64,000 bases of DNA from Bin22 sp965207275 (GTDB lineage: Bacteria > Chloroflexota > Dehalococcoidia > Lucifugimonadales > UBA3495). The stretch covers positions 248,001 to 312,000 of the forward strand of contig CBDBMH010000001.1 of the NCBI GenBank assembly GCA_965207275.1. The letters run 5' to 3'. Below are positions 43,081-52,802 of this stretch, piece after piece. Below the pieces are notes generated by a model. That model had not been told where the DNA came from and ran no database searches. It saw only the letters and a list, made by a program, of their open reading frames with translations. Positions within the stretch are counted from its first letter, which is position 1. Each line of letters starts with the position of its first letter. A program made the position numbers and the translations under genes.

Positions 43081-43938
43081 AAGCCATTTCAAAAATACCG
43101 AATAAGGTTTATGCTCCTGACCAAAGGGAAAGTGTGGGGTGGAACGGTGGAGCAGGAATTGAGCGATGCCCAATGGAAACTGATACAGCCTTGGTTGCCA
43201 GCGCCTAAGCGGAGGGGGCGTCCCAGAGCCGATGACCGGCGCACCATCAATGGTGTCTTGTATGTGTTGCGCACGGGCTGCCGCTGGCAGGACCTTCCGG
43301 GAGAGTACGGCAGTTCCGTGACTTGCTGGCGACGACTGAACCAGTGGCAGGAACAAGGGGTCTGGGAAGATATCTGGCGGACTCTGCTGGGCACTCTGGA
43401 TGCCCAAGGTAGGCTGGAATGGGAACGGGCCCACCTGGATGCCACTTTCGCCCCAGCCAAAAAGGGGGAGACCAGGTAGGACTGACCCGCAAGGGCAAGG
43501 GCACCAAACTGATGCTGGTGGTAGACAACCAGGGAACCCCTCTGGGAGCCTTGGTGGCCAGCGCCCAGCGGGCGGAGATCACTCTGGCCGAGGCTACCTT
43601 GGCAACGGTGAGGGTACCGCGGGCCAGGGGACGACCCCGCAGTCGTCCCGGGGAACTGGTAGCCGACCGAGGCTACGATTCTCGAGCATTCCGAAACCGG
43701 TTGCGGCGGAGGGGAATCAAGCCTTGCATCCCGGAACGACGTGGCAAAAGGCCGCGACCGGGCCGGAAAGCTCAGGTGTCCAACTACCGCCATCGGTGGG
43801 TAGTGGAACGGACCTTCGCCTGGTTGCACAACTTTCGTCGGCTGGTAGTTCGATACGAGAGAAAAGCGGATCTCTATTTCGGCTTCGTCCTGCTGGCCTT
43901 TGTAATCCTGCTCACTAATCGAATTTTGAAATAGCTTC
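43080..43938 (+). mobile_element. IS5-family insertion sequence (IS427/ISL2-like), about 859 bp
   Basis: Bounded by inverted repeats GAAGCCATTTCAAAA (left) and TTTTGAAATAGCTTC (right), matching except at one position. The flanking TA at 43078-43079 and 43939-43940 is the target duplication typical of this group. Inside are two overlapping transposase frames. It inserted into the overlapping start/stop of two LLM monooxygenase genes. Confidence 0.93.
43111..43934 (+). CDS. IS5-family transposase, made by -1 frameshift
   Basis: Two overlapping frames encode a DDE transposase. The first (43111-43479) has the N-terminal DUF4096-like part and the first catalytic Asp in AHLDATFAPAKK. The second (from within the overlap to 43934) continues GDQVGLTRKGKGTKLMLVVD, with ADRGYDS (second Asp) and WVVERTFAWLHNFRRL (catalytic Glu). 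The frames join at CCAAAAAGGGGG (about 43458-43470), a run that favours -1 slippage; the fused protein would be about 273 residues. All three catalytic residues remain, so it looks intact. Confidence 0.92.
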
Positions 43939-43990
43939 TAGTCAACGCAAGCTCCGGCTGGGGGCCTTCTTTTCCGGCACCGGGAGCAAC

Positions 43991-45292
43991 ATGGCGTCAT
44001 GGCGTCACCCGCAGGCCGTGCCGGATGGGCCGATAAACCTCCAATATTATCGGGAGCTGACCCGTAAGGCGGAAGAGGCCAAGCTGGACTTCGTCTTCTT
44101 TGGCGACGGGCTGTACATCAGCGAGAAGTCGCACCCCATCTTTCTCAATCGCTTCGAGCCCCTGACCCTGCTGGCTGCCCTGGCCATGGATACAACCCAC
44201 ATCGGCGTGGCGGCCACCTTGTCCACCACCTACAGCGAACCCTTCACCGTAGCCCGGCAGTTCATGTCCATCGACCACATCAGCGGTGGGAGGGCCGGCT
44301 GGAACATCGTCACGTCGCCGCTGGAGGGTTCGGCGCTCAACTACAGCAAGCCGGAGCATCCCGCCCACGATCTGCGCTACGAAATGGCCCACGAGTTCCT
44401 GGAGGTGACCAAGGGCCTGTGGGACTCGTGGGAGGACGACGCCTTCGTGTTCGACAAAGAGGCGGGGGTGTTCTTCGACCCGGAGAAGATGCACCGGGTG
44501 AACCATGCCGGACGTTTCTACTCGGTGCAGGGGCCGCTGAACATTGGACGTTCCAGGCAGGGGCGCCCGGTGCTGATCCAGGCCGGGTCCTCGGAGGCGG
44601 GACGCAGTTTCGCCGCCCGCCACGCCGACGTTATCTTCACCGGCCAGCCCAGCCTTGAGGCGGCCCGGGACTTTTACAACGACGTGAAGGGCCGGGCGGC
44701 GGAGTTCGGTCGGAAGCCGGAGGAGGTGCTGATCCTGCCAGGCTGCGCGCCCATAGTGGCACATACGGCAGAAGAGGCGGACCGGAAGTACCGGGAAATA
44801 GTGGAACTGGTGAGCATCGTAGACGCGCTGAACTACCTGGGCCGCTACTTCGACGACCTGGATTTCACTCGGTTCGGGCTGGACGAACCCTTCCCCGACC
44901 TGGGCGACTACGGACGCAACGGGTGGGAAAGCGCCACCGACCGCATAAAGGAAACGGCGCGGGAGGAGAACCTGACCCTGCGCCAGGTGGCATTGAGGGC
45001 GACCACTCCCCGCCACAAGTTCATCGGTACGGGGGAGCAGGTGGCCGACACCATGCAGGCCTGGCTGGAAGGCGGCGCCGCCGACGGGTTCATGGTGAAC
45101 AACTCGGTGCTGCCCGTGGGGTTCACCGACTTCCTGGAACTGGTGGTGCCCCTCCTGAAGCAGCGCGGCATCTTCCGCACCGAGTACGAGGCGGACACGC
45201 TGCACGGGAACCTGGGGCTGCCCATACCGGAGAGCCGGTATGCGAGGGCGCGGACCGGCTATTCACCCCCATCCCGCCAAGGGTCCGCCTGA
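43991..45292 (+). CDS. NtaA/SnaA/DszA-type FMN monooxygenase, start removed by the IS element
   Basis: A 433-residue frame from Met at 43991 encoding a nitrilotriacetate/dibenzothiophene-sulfone-type monooxygenase: FFGDGLYISEK, GVAATLSTTYSEPFTVARQFMSIDHISGGRAGWNIVTS and PVLIQAGSSEAGRSFAARHADVIFTGQ are its hallmarks. Homologues begin about 17 residues earlier. Here those codons (QRKLRLGAFFSGTGSN) are still present at 43943-43990, but the start codon was at 43073-43075 and is now separated by the IS. Removing the IS restores ATG ACT AGT CAA CGC. The gene may be silent or restart at 43991, losing the first strand of the barrel. Confidence 0.9.
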   Translation: MASWRHPQAVPDGPINLQYYRELTRKAEEAKLDFVFFGDGLYISEKSHPIFLNRFEPLTLLAALAMDTTHIGVAATLSTTYSEPFTVARQFMSIDHISGGRAGWNIVTSPLEGSALNYSKPEHPAHDLRYEMAHEFLEVTKGLWDSWEDDAFVFDKEAGVFFDPEKMHRVNHAGRFYSVQGPLNIGRSRQGRPVLIQAGSSEAGRSFAARHADVIFTGQPSLEAARDFYNDVKGRAAEFGRKPEEVLILPGCAPIVAHTAEEADRKYREIVELVSIVDALNYLGRYFDDLDFTRFGLDEPFPDLGDYGRNGWESATDRIKETAREENLTLRQVALRATTPRHKFIGTGEQVADTMQAWLEGGAADGFMVNNSVLPVGFTDFLELVVPLLKQRGIFRTEYEADTLHGNLGLPIPESRYARARTGYSPPSRQGSA

Positions 45293-45335
45293 CCTTCCCA
45301 CCCGACGGGGAAGAAAGGTCGTATTTAAGGGTTCC

Positions 45336-46946
45336 TTAGTCCCCCGGCGAAGGGGCGGCGGTCAGTTCTTCTTCATCCCACTCCGGGCCGTTTACGTAAT
45401 CATACAGGTCCACGATTTCCGCTGCCGGCGGCGCGGTCAGGCGCGTGACAATGTAGGCGCCTACGACGGCCGCCACGAATCCCGGTACCCCGGGATTAAT
45501 GGACCAGACCCCAAGGGCCTCCATCTGCTCGATGGTTGCGTGGAAACCCAGCAGGTCGGCCACGGTGGAATATTGTTCGTAACCCAGGCCAGCCAGCCAC
45601 CACCAGGTGGAAACTACGGTGCCGGTAACCACTGCCGTCAACGCGCCCCAGCGATTGAACCGGCGCCAATACAGGCCCAGGATCAGGGCCGGGCCAAAGG
45701 CGGCCCCCATTCCCCCCCACGCCAGGGATACCAGGGCGAAAACCGAATCAGGGGAAATTATGGAGATGGCCGCCGCAATGATGCCCACCAGCACGAGCAT
45801 GCCCCGACCCATCCACACCCGGTATTGGGTCTGCATGGAATAGGTGATCCGCTTGATGACCGGCAGGTCGTCAGTGGCTATTGCCGAAGCCAGGAGCAGC
45901 TGGGAGTCGGCCGTGCTCATGACGGCGGCTATGACGGCGGTGAGCAGCAGCCCGGCAAGCACCGGATGGAAGAAAGTCTCGGCCACCACCAAATAGAGCT
46001 TTTCGGCGTCGGGCAGCACGATTCCCCGGTCCAGCAGGGCCGGAGCCGCCACCAGGCCCATCAACAGGGCAAAGAGGAAGATCAGCACGACCCAGACCGC
46101 GCCCACGTTCCGGCTGCGATTGACGTCGCTTTCACGCTGGACGGCCATGAAGCGAGAGATAATTCGATGGGCCCCGAAGGCGCCCAGGCCCCAGCCCACG
46201 GAAGAAATAAAGAACAAGATTCCCAGCTGGGAGTTGTCCCGGTCGGTGAGGGGATTCCAGAAGCCCGGGGCCGTAGTCTCCAGGCCCTGGAAGGGGTTGC
46301 TGACCGTCAGAATCAAGGTTACGGGGATGATGATGAAGCCCGCCAGCATGATCAGGGACTGGAAAACGTCGGTGCGGGAAACGGCCAGGAAGCCGCCGAT
46401 AAAGGTATACGACACCACGGCAATCAGGGAGACGACCACTGCAAGATTGTGGCCGTGTTCCATTTGGTCCAGTCCGAATACCACTTCCAGCAGCTTGGCC
46501 CCGGCAATGAGGCCGGAACAAACGTAAAGGGTGATGAAGTAGATACCGATCAAGCCTGACAGTGTGCGAAGCGTTCCGCTGGTATCCCCAAACCGCTTTT
46601 CCAGGAACTCGGGAAGAGTCAAGGAATTTTCCGCCGCAATGGAGTAGCGGCGGATGCGCCGGGCCAGCACGGTCCAGGCAAGCCAGTGGCCCAGGATTAT
46701 GGAAGCAATCGTCCACAGGTGCATCATGCCGGCGGCAAAGGCCAGGGCCGGCAGGACCAGCATGGTCCAGCCACTGGCAGCGGAGGACGCCGCGCTGAGG
46801 GCGGAGGTGACGAATCCTATCTTGCGGCCGCCCAGCACGTAGTCGGACATATCGTCCATGTGCCGGGACCGGACGATGGCAATTCCGATGAGCACCGCAA
46901 AATAGGCGATGAAGACAAAGAGAATCCAGATGGCGTTGGCGGGCAT
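45336..46946 (-). CDS. Sodium:solute symporter (PutP-like)
   Basis: A 536-residue SSS-family transporter resembling sodium/proline symporters. YVLGGRKIGFVTSALSAASSAASGWTMLVLPALAFAAG is the TM2 region with the Ser/Ala-rich Na+ site, and SLTLPEFLEKRFGDTSGTLR the conserved loop. Twelve to thirteen helices are visible, then a charged cytoplasmic tail with DLYDYVNGPEWDEEEL. The ATG at 46946 is preferred over a longer frame to 47228 because it starts directly at the first helix; GAGG lies 9 bases upstream. It converges with the interrupted monooxygenase gene. Confidence 0.93.
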   Translation of the reverse strand: MPANAIWILFVFIAYFAVLIGIAIVRSRHMDDMSDYVLGGRKIGFVTSALSAASSAASGWTMLVLPALAFAAGMMHLWTIASIILGHWLAWTVLARRIRRYSIAAENSLTLPEFLEKRFGDTSGTLRTLSGLIGIYFITLYVCSGLIAGAKLLEVVFGLDQMEHGHNLAVVVSLIAVVSYTFIGGFLAVSRTDVFQSLIMLAGFIIIPVTLILTVSNPFQGLETTAPGFWNPLTDRDNSQLGILFFISSVGWGLGAFGAHRIISRFMAVQRESDVNRSRNVGAVWVVLIFLFALLMGLVAAPALLDRGIVLPDAEKLYLVVAETFFHPVLAGLLLTAVIAAVMSTADSQLLLASAIATDDLPVIKRITYSMQTQYRVWMGRGMLVLVGIIAAAISIISPDSVFALVSLAWGGMGAAFGPALILGLYWRRFNRWGALTAVVTGTVVSTWWWLAGLGYEQYSTVADLLGFHATIEQMEALGVWSINPGVPGFVAAVVGAYIVTRLTAPPAAEIVDLYDYVNGPEWDEEELTAAPSPGD

Positions 46947-47077
46947 GGGTGGTAACCTCGGACGAAGTTGGAGCGGTTGCGTTGAATGGCGAAAATGGGG
47001 CGACACGTCCAGGTGACGGTCGCACCGGATAGTATAGCAACACTGGGGCGCCGCCGGATGCGGAGTGAAGGCAGGGC

Positions 47078-47244
47078 CAGGGCTATGGCATGAATGGCCT
47101 ATCCAGCCGTCACTCCGACGAAAGCCGGAGTCCAGAAAGCATAGAGGGAAGCAATCAGAAAAGGCGACATAGAAATTCGGCAACTGGATACCGGCTTTCG
47201 TCGGTATGACGGTTGTGGGCCTGGACACTCATGCGATTGCCCTG
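47078..47244. repeat. Miniature inverted-end repeat, copy I
   Basis: Ends CAGGGCTATGGCATGAATGG and CACTCATGCGATTGCCCTG. The interior, with CCGGAGTCCAGAAAGC and ATACCGGCTTTCGTCGGTAT, is shared with copy L at 62758-62926. Confidence 0.75.
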
Positions 47245-47261
47245 GGAGTGAAGGCAGGGCC

Positions 47262-47530
47262 AGGGCAATGGCATTTTAGACTGGGGCCATAGCTGGCAAG
47301 CAATCATAGGTGGAAAGTATGCCGCCCCGCCCAGGGTCCGCCGCGGCGGACGGACTCCCGACCCTGCCTAAGGGCCAAAAATCCTGCCCCTCGGCCCGGT
47401 TTCGGGTTCGAAAGCTGCCTCAAAAATAGGATTCCAGGCCCCCGCCAAGGGCGGACATTCTGCTTCGGCAGGCTCAGGGCGACATGACAAGAAAGACAGG
47501 GGCGCTTCCGAAATTGAGCTGCAATCGCCC
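47262..47530. repeat. Repeat-rich segment with the 50-bp module
   Basis: Starts CAGGGCAATGGCATTTTAGA and contains GGCCCCCGCCAAGGGCGG to GGGCGACATGAC (47437-47488). The right end is unclear; GCAATCGCCC at 47521-47530 pairs with GGGCGATTGC at 47544-47553. Confidence 0.6.
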
Positions 47531-47547
47531 GACAATGCCCTTGGGGC

Positions 47548-47675
47548 GATTGCAAAGTCGGTGGTACTGTCCCTTCCCTTTCGATGGGGGAAGGCCAGGT
47601 TGTGAGTGGGCTGGTAAAGGCCGGTTGACTATCCCCCTCACCTTCTCCCGCCAGTGGAAAGGGGACTTTGCAATC
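47548..47675. repeat. 128-bp element with 12-bp perfect inverted ends
   Basis: GATTGCAAAGTC (47548-47559) and GACTTTGCAATC (47664-47675) are exact inverted repeats around about 104 bp with no coding sense, including TCCCCCTCACCTTCTCCCGC. It looks like a small non-autonomous element distinct from the main family. Confidence 0.7.
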
Positions 47676-47788
47676 TTCCCACAGGACACTGCCACTCGGT
47701 TCAGTTGTCGCCCCGGGGATGGTATCATTTGTGTCCCACCGCCGTTGCGGCGCGGGGATGCTTACTCTCCAATATGGCAGGTGCAGCG

Positions 47789-48541
47789 ATGCGACTGGAA
47801 GGCAAGGTAGCGTTTATCAGCGGGGGCGCCCGGGGCATGGGGGCCGCGGAAGTGCGCCTGTTCATCGGCGAGGGGGCCAGCGTTGCCTTCGGCGACGTGC
47901 TGGAAGCGGACGGCCGGGCGCTGGAAGCGGAGATAGCTGAAAACGGCGGCCAGGCCCTGTTCCTGCCCCTGGACGTAACCAGCGCCGATCAGTGGCAGGC
48001 GGCCATTGATGCCACCGTGGCCCGCTTCGGCCGGCTGGATGTCCTGGTCAACAACGCCGGCGTTCGCGGCGCCGGCCTGGTGGAAGATATATCGGAAGAG
48101 GAATGGGACCGGGTGTTGGACATCAACGCCAAGGGCACCTTCCTGGGGACCCGGGTCGCCTTGCCAGTAATGCGGCGGAACGGAGGCGGATCCATCATAA
48201 ACATCTCATCCCAGCTGGGGATAGTGGGCGTGGACAATAGCGGGCCCCAGTACCAGGCATCCAAGGGAGCGGTGCGCATCTTCACCAAAGCCACGGCCAT
48301 CCAGTACGCCGGGGACGGCATCCGGGCCAACTCCGTTCACCCCGGCCCCATCGCCACGCCCATGACCGAGGGCGGCCGCGCCGACCCCGACCGGTTCAAG
48401 ACCACCGTCTCCCGCATACCCCTGGGGCGGTACGGGGAACCGGAAGACGTGGCCTATGGTGTCCTTTTCCTGGCATCCGACGAATCCTCGTTTATGACCG
48501 GCAGCGAACTGGTAATAGACGGGGGCTGGACGGCCCAGTAG
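47789..48541 (+). CDS. Short-chain dehydrogenase/reductase (SDR)
   Basis: A 250-residue classical SDR. The cofactor motif SGGARGMG is at residues 11-18, NNAG near 85, the catalytic Ser in NISSQLG near 137, and YQASK as the Tyr/Lys pair near 155. The ending ASDESSFMTGSELVIDGGW is typical. It would oxidise or reduce a hydroxyl/carbonyl with NAD(P). The ATG at 47789 (AGG 8 bases upstream) is chosen over the ATG at 47774. It precedes a LLM monooxygenase gene by 164 bases. Confidence 0.94.
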   Translation: MRLEGKVAFISGGARGMGAAEVRLFIGEGASVAFGDVLEADGRALEAEIAENGGQALFLPLDVTSADQWQAAIDATVARFGRLDVLVNNAGVRGAGLVEDISEEEWDRVLDINAKGTFLGTRVALPVMRRNGGGSIINISSQLGIVGVDNSGPQYQASKGAVRIFTKATAIQYAGDGIRANSVHPGPIATPMTEGGRADPDRFKTTVSRIPLGRYGEPEDVAYGVLFLASDESSFMTGSELVIDGGWTAQ

Positions 48542-48705
48542 TCCGAGGCAAGGATACCGCGACGAGGATATGGGACTTCGGATACCGGCCACTGTCCGAA
48601 GTAATGCCGGCCTTCAGTTAGCACACGCCCGCTCATCCTGAGCCTGTCGAAGGACGGCGGCCCGGCCGGGACTTAATTGGACTGACACTGTTGCAAGGAA
48701 GCGCC

Positions 48706-49758
48706 ATGCGATTTGGACATTTCTACTACCCCATGAAATTTGACGACTCCCGGGACACCCAGGCCATCGAGGAATGCCTGGCCGAGGCGGAACTGGTGGA
48801 GGAACTGGGGTTCGACGCCATCTGGCTGGCGGAGCATTACTTCACCGGCGAGTGCGTCTATGGCGACCCCCTGGTATTCGCCGGGGCCCTGGCGGTAAAG
48901 ACCAGGCGCGTGGACATCGGCTTCGGCATCCTGGAACTGCCCCTGCACAATCCGGTGCGGGTGGCCATCCAGACGGCCCTGCTGGACAACCTGACCCGGG
49001 GGCGCATAATCGTCGGCACCGCCCGGGGCTCCAACTACAACGCCTACGAGTACATCGGCTTCGGCACCAACCCGGACCTGGGGCCAGAGCAGCTGAAGGA
49101 GGCGGAAGACCTATTGGTCCAGGCGTGGACCACCGACAACCTGGACTTCCAGGGCAAGCATTACCAGGTTACCTTCCCGTCGTCGCGGCCCCGTCCCTAC
49201 CAGAAGCCCCATCCCCGCCTGGCCCGGGCCTGTATCGACGACGAATCGGTGAAGGCCATGGCCCGCGTTGGCCGTCCCATCCTGCTGCGGGGCCGCTCCA
49301 CCAGCCACACCGCCGCCAGCATCCGCCTGTACCGGGACACCATGGCCGAGGCGGGGTTTGACGAGGCGGCCATCGAGGCCAACCTGGACCAGATCTGGGT
49401 ATGGCGGGAGATGCACCTGGCAGAGACCGACGACCAGGCCATGGATGAATTCCTGCCGGCCCAATACGATGCCTGGGCCAACATGCAACACTACCGCACC
49501 AACTGGAATCCGCCCCAGTACAACATGGACCGGCAGCCGCCGCCCATGCAGAAGGAGGGCTACGCGCCCGTGCCGGACCCGGACGCGGGAGAGGGAATTG
49601 TGGGCAGCCCCAAGCGGGTGGCCGAGCAACTGGCCCAGATACGCGACGCCGGCATCCGCAACCTGATGCTGACCAACCGGGGGCTGGTATCCGCGGAGAA
49701 AACGGGCCGATCGCTGAGGTTATTCAGCGAGAGGGTGATGGGGGGGTTTCGGGGGTAG
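48706..49758 (+). CDS. LLM class flavin-dependent oxidoreductase
   Basis: A 350-residue luciferase-like protein. FYYPMKFDDSRDTQAIEECLAEAELVEELGFDAIWLAEHYFTGE opens the barrel, with AEHYF in the EHH position. TRGRIIVGTARGSNYNAYEY is the phosphate loop. It resembles the first LLM protein at 1572 in layout. The ATG at 48706 with AAGGA upstream is preferred to a TTG at 48691. Placed after an SDR gene; a combined oxidation pathway is possible but not shown. Confidence 0.92.
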   Translation: MRFGHFYYPMKFDDSRDTQAIEECLAEAELVEELGFDAIWLAEHYFTGECVYGDPLVFAGALAVKTRRVDIGFGILELPLHNPVRVAIQTALLDNLTRGRIIVGTARGSNYNAYEYIGFGTNPDLGPEQLKEAEDLLVQAWTTDNLDFQGKHYQVTFPSSRPRPYQKPHPRLARACIDDESVKAMARVGRPILLRGRSTSHTAASIRLYRDTMAEAGFDEAAIEANLDQIWVWREMHLAETDDQAMDEFLPAQYDAWANMQHYRTNWNPPQYNMDRQPPPMQKEGYAPVPDPDAGEGIVGSPKRVAEQLAQIRDAGIRNLMLTNRGLVSAEKTGRSLRLFSERVMGGFRG

Positions 49759-49944
49759 GGAGTCCAACACTCTTCTTTCGCCGGATATACGTTGAGTCCG
49801 CTGGTGGTTCGACAAGCTCACCACGAGCGGACGGCCCTTCGACAGCAGACGGCCCTTCGACAAGGTCAGGGTGAACGGCTAAACACGCATCAATCCAATG
49901 ACCATCATTGGTGACTATTCGTGCCCACTCGAAGCTAAAACCGC

Positions 49945-51267
49945 TTACCCTCCCAGCGGGCTTCCTCCCTGGATCATGCGCACTATGTCGTTGTAGGTGA
50001 TGAAGAGGATAAAGCCCAGCAGGGCGACAAAGCCGATGAGGTGAACCAGGCCTTCCCGCTCGGCGGGTACGCGCCGTCCTCCCCTGATCCATTCCAGCAG
50101 CACAAACACTATCCGGCCGCCGTCCAGCATGGGTATGGGCAGCAGGTTCAGGATGGCCAGGTTGATGCTGAAGAGGATGGACAGCACAACCCACCCACGA
50201 ATTCCGCCGTCCCTGGTGACTTCGCCGGTAACCTGGGCGATGCCCACGGGTCCGGAAAGCTGGGGGCTGCGGACGCCGGTTATCCAAGACGATATTTCCT
50301 GCCGGAGCAGAGTCATCATTTCCCACGAACTGGTCACGCCCTTCCACACGGCGGTCCATGGCGGGTCGAAGCGGGTCTCGGAACGCAGGTTTACCAGGCT
50401 TATCTGGATGCCCGTGGCGCCCTGGCCTGGCGGCGGGTCCACCCTTGGCGTAACCCGTACGATTTCAGCGATTCCGTCGCGCTGAATGGTCCATTCCATG
50501 GTGGAACCGGCGTTGAGGGTCGTGGCCCGCACCAGGTCGGCCCCCTGTTCAATGGTCCGGTCGCCCGCCGCCAGGACCAGGTCGCCGGGCTGGATGCCGG
50601 CCGCCTGGGCCGGGGAGTTGGCTTCCACCGCGTCCACCTGCACCTGCCCCAAGGTGACGCTGTGGGGAATCATGAACAGCAGGGTGAAGGCCACCAGGGG
50701 AAAGACGGCGTTCATCAGCGACCCGGCGGCCAGTATGATCGTGCGGGGGCCGGGGCCCTTGGAGGCCAGGCTTCGGGGGACGGCGGGATTGTTCTCGCCG
50801 GCCAGGCGCACGAACCCGCCCAGGGGCAGCCAGTTGACGGTATAGGCCATGTCGGCCATCACCAGGGAGTCAACGTCCACTTCCCGCACCGAGCCTTCGT
50901 GCCGCAGCAGTTCGTCGGTATCCATGTCCTGCAACGACGCCGAACGGCGCAGGGACCCCGCAAGGGAACCCTCCACAACCCTGGCCACCAGGTTGCCGGC
51001 GGCATCCTCGGTGGAGTGGACCCGCACCACCAGCCCGGCCTGAATGTCGGCGGGGCCGGACAGGTTGAAGTACTGGGTGTGATCATCCAACAGCACCCGG
51101 GTTCGGCCGGTATAGAAGCCAAAGGCCCGGGGCGGGTAGCCGATACCGAACTCCAGAACCTTGACGCCGAAGGCCCGGGCCGTGAAGAAGTGTCCCCATT
51201 CGTGAATCACCACCAGCATCACCAGCATGGGGACAAAGGCGATGATGGCAATTACGGCTGTTTCCAT
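49945..51267 (-). CDS. rseP: Site-2 zinc metalloprotease RseP/M50
   Basis: A 440-residue intramembrane protease. The zinc motif HEWGH (residues 22-26) lies in TM1. PDZ-like residues about 215-285 (VEANSPAQAAGIQPGDLVLAAGD) follow, and the second active-site helix has NLLPIPMLDGGRI with the third ligand Asp. It cleaves anti-sigma factors or signal-peptide remnants inside the membrane. A lumenal-type insert of about 100 residues (about 60-165) precedes the PDZ domain. The ATG at 51267 has AGGAACC upstream. It is the last gene of the conserved rpsB-rseP series, separated from dxr by repeat B. Confidence 0.95.
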   Translation of the reverse strand: METAVIAIIAFVPMLVMLVVIHEWGHFFTARAFGVKVLEFGIGYPPRAFGFYTGRTRVLLDDHTQYFNLSGPADIQAGLVVRVHSTEDAAGNLVARVVEGSLAGSLRRSASLQDMDTDELLRHEGSVREVDVDSLVMADMAYTVNWLPLGGFVRLAGENNPAVPRSLASKGPGPRTIILAAGSLMNAVFPLVAFTLLFMIPHSVTLGQVQVDAVEANSPAQAAGIQPGDLVLAAGDRTIEQGADLVRATTLNAGSTMEWTIQRDGIAEIVRVTPRVDPPPGQGATGIQISLVNLRSETRFDPPWTAVWKGVTSSWEMMTLLRQEISSWITGVRSPQLSGPVGIAQVTGEVTRDGGIRGWVVLSILFSINLAILNLLPIPMLDGGRIVFVLLEWIRGGRRVPAEREGLVHLIGFVALLGFILFITYNDIVRMIQGGSPLGG

Positions 51268-51391
51268 TTGGGTTCCTAGGCAGGCTTATAGACCAGAATA
51301 AAGTTCTTCCCGATCTCTCGAGATTCCGATGAAGGAGCAACTACCCATGCTACCACAATTCAGAGACCACCCTCTGGTCAGGGAGTCTGCC

Positions 51392-51575
51392 CAGGGCAAT
51401 CGCGTAATAAAGAACGTCATGCTGAGCGAAGTCGAAGCATCTGATTCCGTACCTGCCAGCCAGGCATTGGGACCCATTCCACGACTCCCAGCCAAGAGTG
51501 TAGACCCTTCGGCAGGCTCAGGGTGACATGATTCTTTGCTGCCAGTCCTGGCCCAATTCGAGGGAAATCGATAAC
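51392..51575. repeat. Miniature inverted-end repeat, copy B
   Basis: Begins CAGGGCAATCGCGTAATAAA and shares about 150 bp with copy A at 5461-5653 (GTCATGCTGAGCGAAGTCGA, TGCCAGCCAGGCATTGGGA). The right end, ATCGATAACGC, is decayed. It separates dxr from rseP. Confidence 0.75.
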
Positions 51576-51662
51576 GCAGTCGACCTGGTATGCCTTGCGG
51601 TGGATCCGGTGGGCACTAACGGATTCGTTTTGCTGAAGGAAGTTAGACTTGACTGCCATCGT

Positions 51663-52802
51663 TCAAGGCCGCTCCAACTCCCCCACTACCCGCTCTGCTT
51701 CCGTGGTGCCCCAGGCGTCGGCGGCTTGCACCTCTTCCAGGGTGTCGCTCTTGCCGGGGCGGTGGGCATCCACCACCCTTTCCACCACCCGGTGAATGTC
51801 GGTAAAGCGGATTCTGCCCTTCAGGAAGGCGTTGACGGCCACCTCGTCGGCGGCGCTCAATACGACGGGATAGGAGTGGCCCCGCCGGGCGGCGTCCAGG
51901 GCCAGGTTGAAACACGGGTACCGCTCCGGTTCCAGGGGGCGGAACTCCAGCGACTGGGGCGACGTGAGATCCAGGCGGGGAATCAGCGTGTCGTCCGGGT
52001 TGCGCCGTCGGTCGGGATGAAAGAGGGCGTACTGGATGGGCAGCCTCATGCTGGGCGGGCCCAGCTGGGCCTTCACCGAGCCGTCGGAAAACTCCACCAT
52101 GGAATGTATGGTGCTCTGGGGGTGGATCACCACCTCGATATTCTCCCAGGGAACGCCGAAAAGCCAGTGAGACTCGATGACCTCAAAGGCCTTGTTCATC
52201 AGCGTGGCGGAGTCGATGGTGATCTTGGGCCCCATCTGCCAGGTGGGGTGCCGCAGGGCCTCCTGGGGAGTGACGTTCGGCATGTCCTCCAGGGGCAACG
52301 TTCGAAACGGTCCGCCCGAGGCGGTTATGATCAGGCGCTGGACCTGCCCTTTCTCGCCCTGGAGGCACTGCCAAATGGCGCTGGGCTCACTGTCCACCGG
52401 CAGGATTGCTCCTCCATTCTCTCTCTCGCACTCCTTCAACAGGGCCCCGGCAATCACGATGGGTTCCTTGTTGGACAGGGCCACCGCCTTGCCCCTCTTC
52501 AGGGCGTTGACGGTTGGCGCCAGGCCGGCCGCGCCGGTGGTGGCGGCCATCATCACGTCCACCTCGGGAAGACTCGCCATCTCTTCCATGGAGATAAAGG
52601 CCGACTGGGGCGCCAGTGCTTGGGGCGGGTCGATACAGTAGACGTACTGCGGGCGAAACTCGTCGATCTGTTGGCGGAACAGGTCGTGGTTGGAGCCGGC
52701 GGCCAGGCCCACCACATGGAACTCTTCGGGGAAGGCGCGGACAATGTCCAGGGTCTGACGGCCGATGGAACCGGTGCTTCCCAGGACTACAATATTCTTC
52801 AT
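51663..52802 (-). CDS. dxr: 1-deoxy-D-xylulose 5-phosphate reductoisomerase
   Basis: A 379-residue Dxr, which converts 1-deoxyxylulose 5-phosphate to methylerythritol 4-phosphate with NADPH in the non-mevalonate isoprenoid pathway. The nucleotide motif GSTGSIG is at residues 8-14. NKEPIVIAG is the conserved metal/phosphate region (Lys-Glu) and PVDSEPSAIWQCL is the family hallmark with Asp and Glu metal ligands. The ATG overlaps the stop of cdsA (ATGA), consistent with one transcript. Confidence 0.98.
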   Translation of the reverse strand: MKNIVVLGSTGSIGRQTLDIVRAFPEEFHVVGLAAGSNHDLFRQQIDEFRPQYVYCIDPPQALAPQSAFISMEEMASLPEVDVMMAATTGAAGLAPTVNALKRGKAVALSNKEPIVIAGALLKECERENGGAILPVDSEPSAIWQCLQGEKGQVQRLIITASGGPFRTLPLEDMPNVTPQEALRHPTWQMGPKITIDSATLMNKAFEVIESHWLFGVPWENIEVVIHPQSTIHSMVEFSDGSVKAQLGPPSMRLPIQYALFHPDRRRNPDDTLIPRLDLTSPQSLEFRPLEPERYPCFNLALDAARRGHSYPVVLSAADEVAVNAFLKGRIRFTDIHRVVERVVDAHRPGKSDTLEEVQAADAWGTTEAERVVGELERP

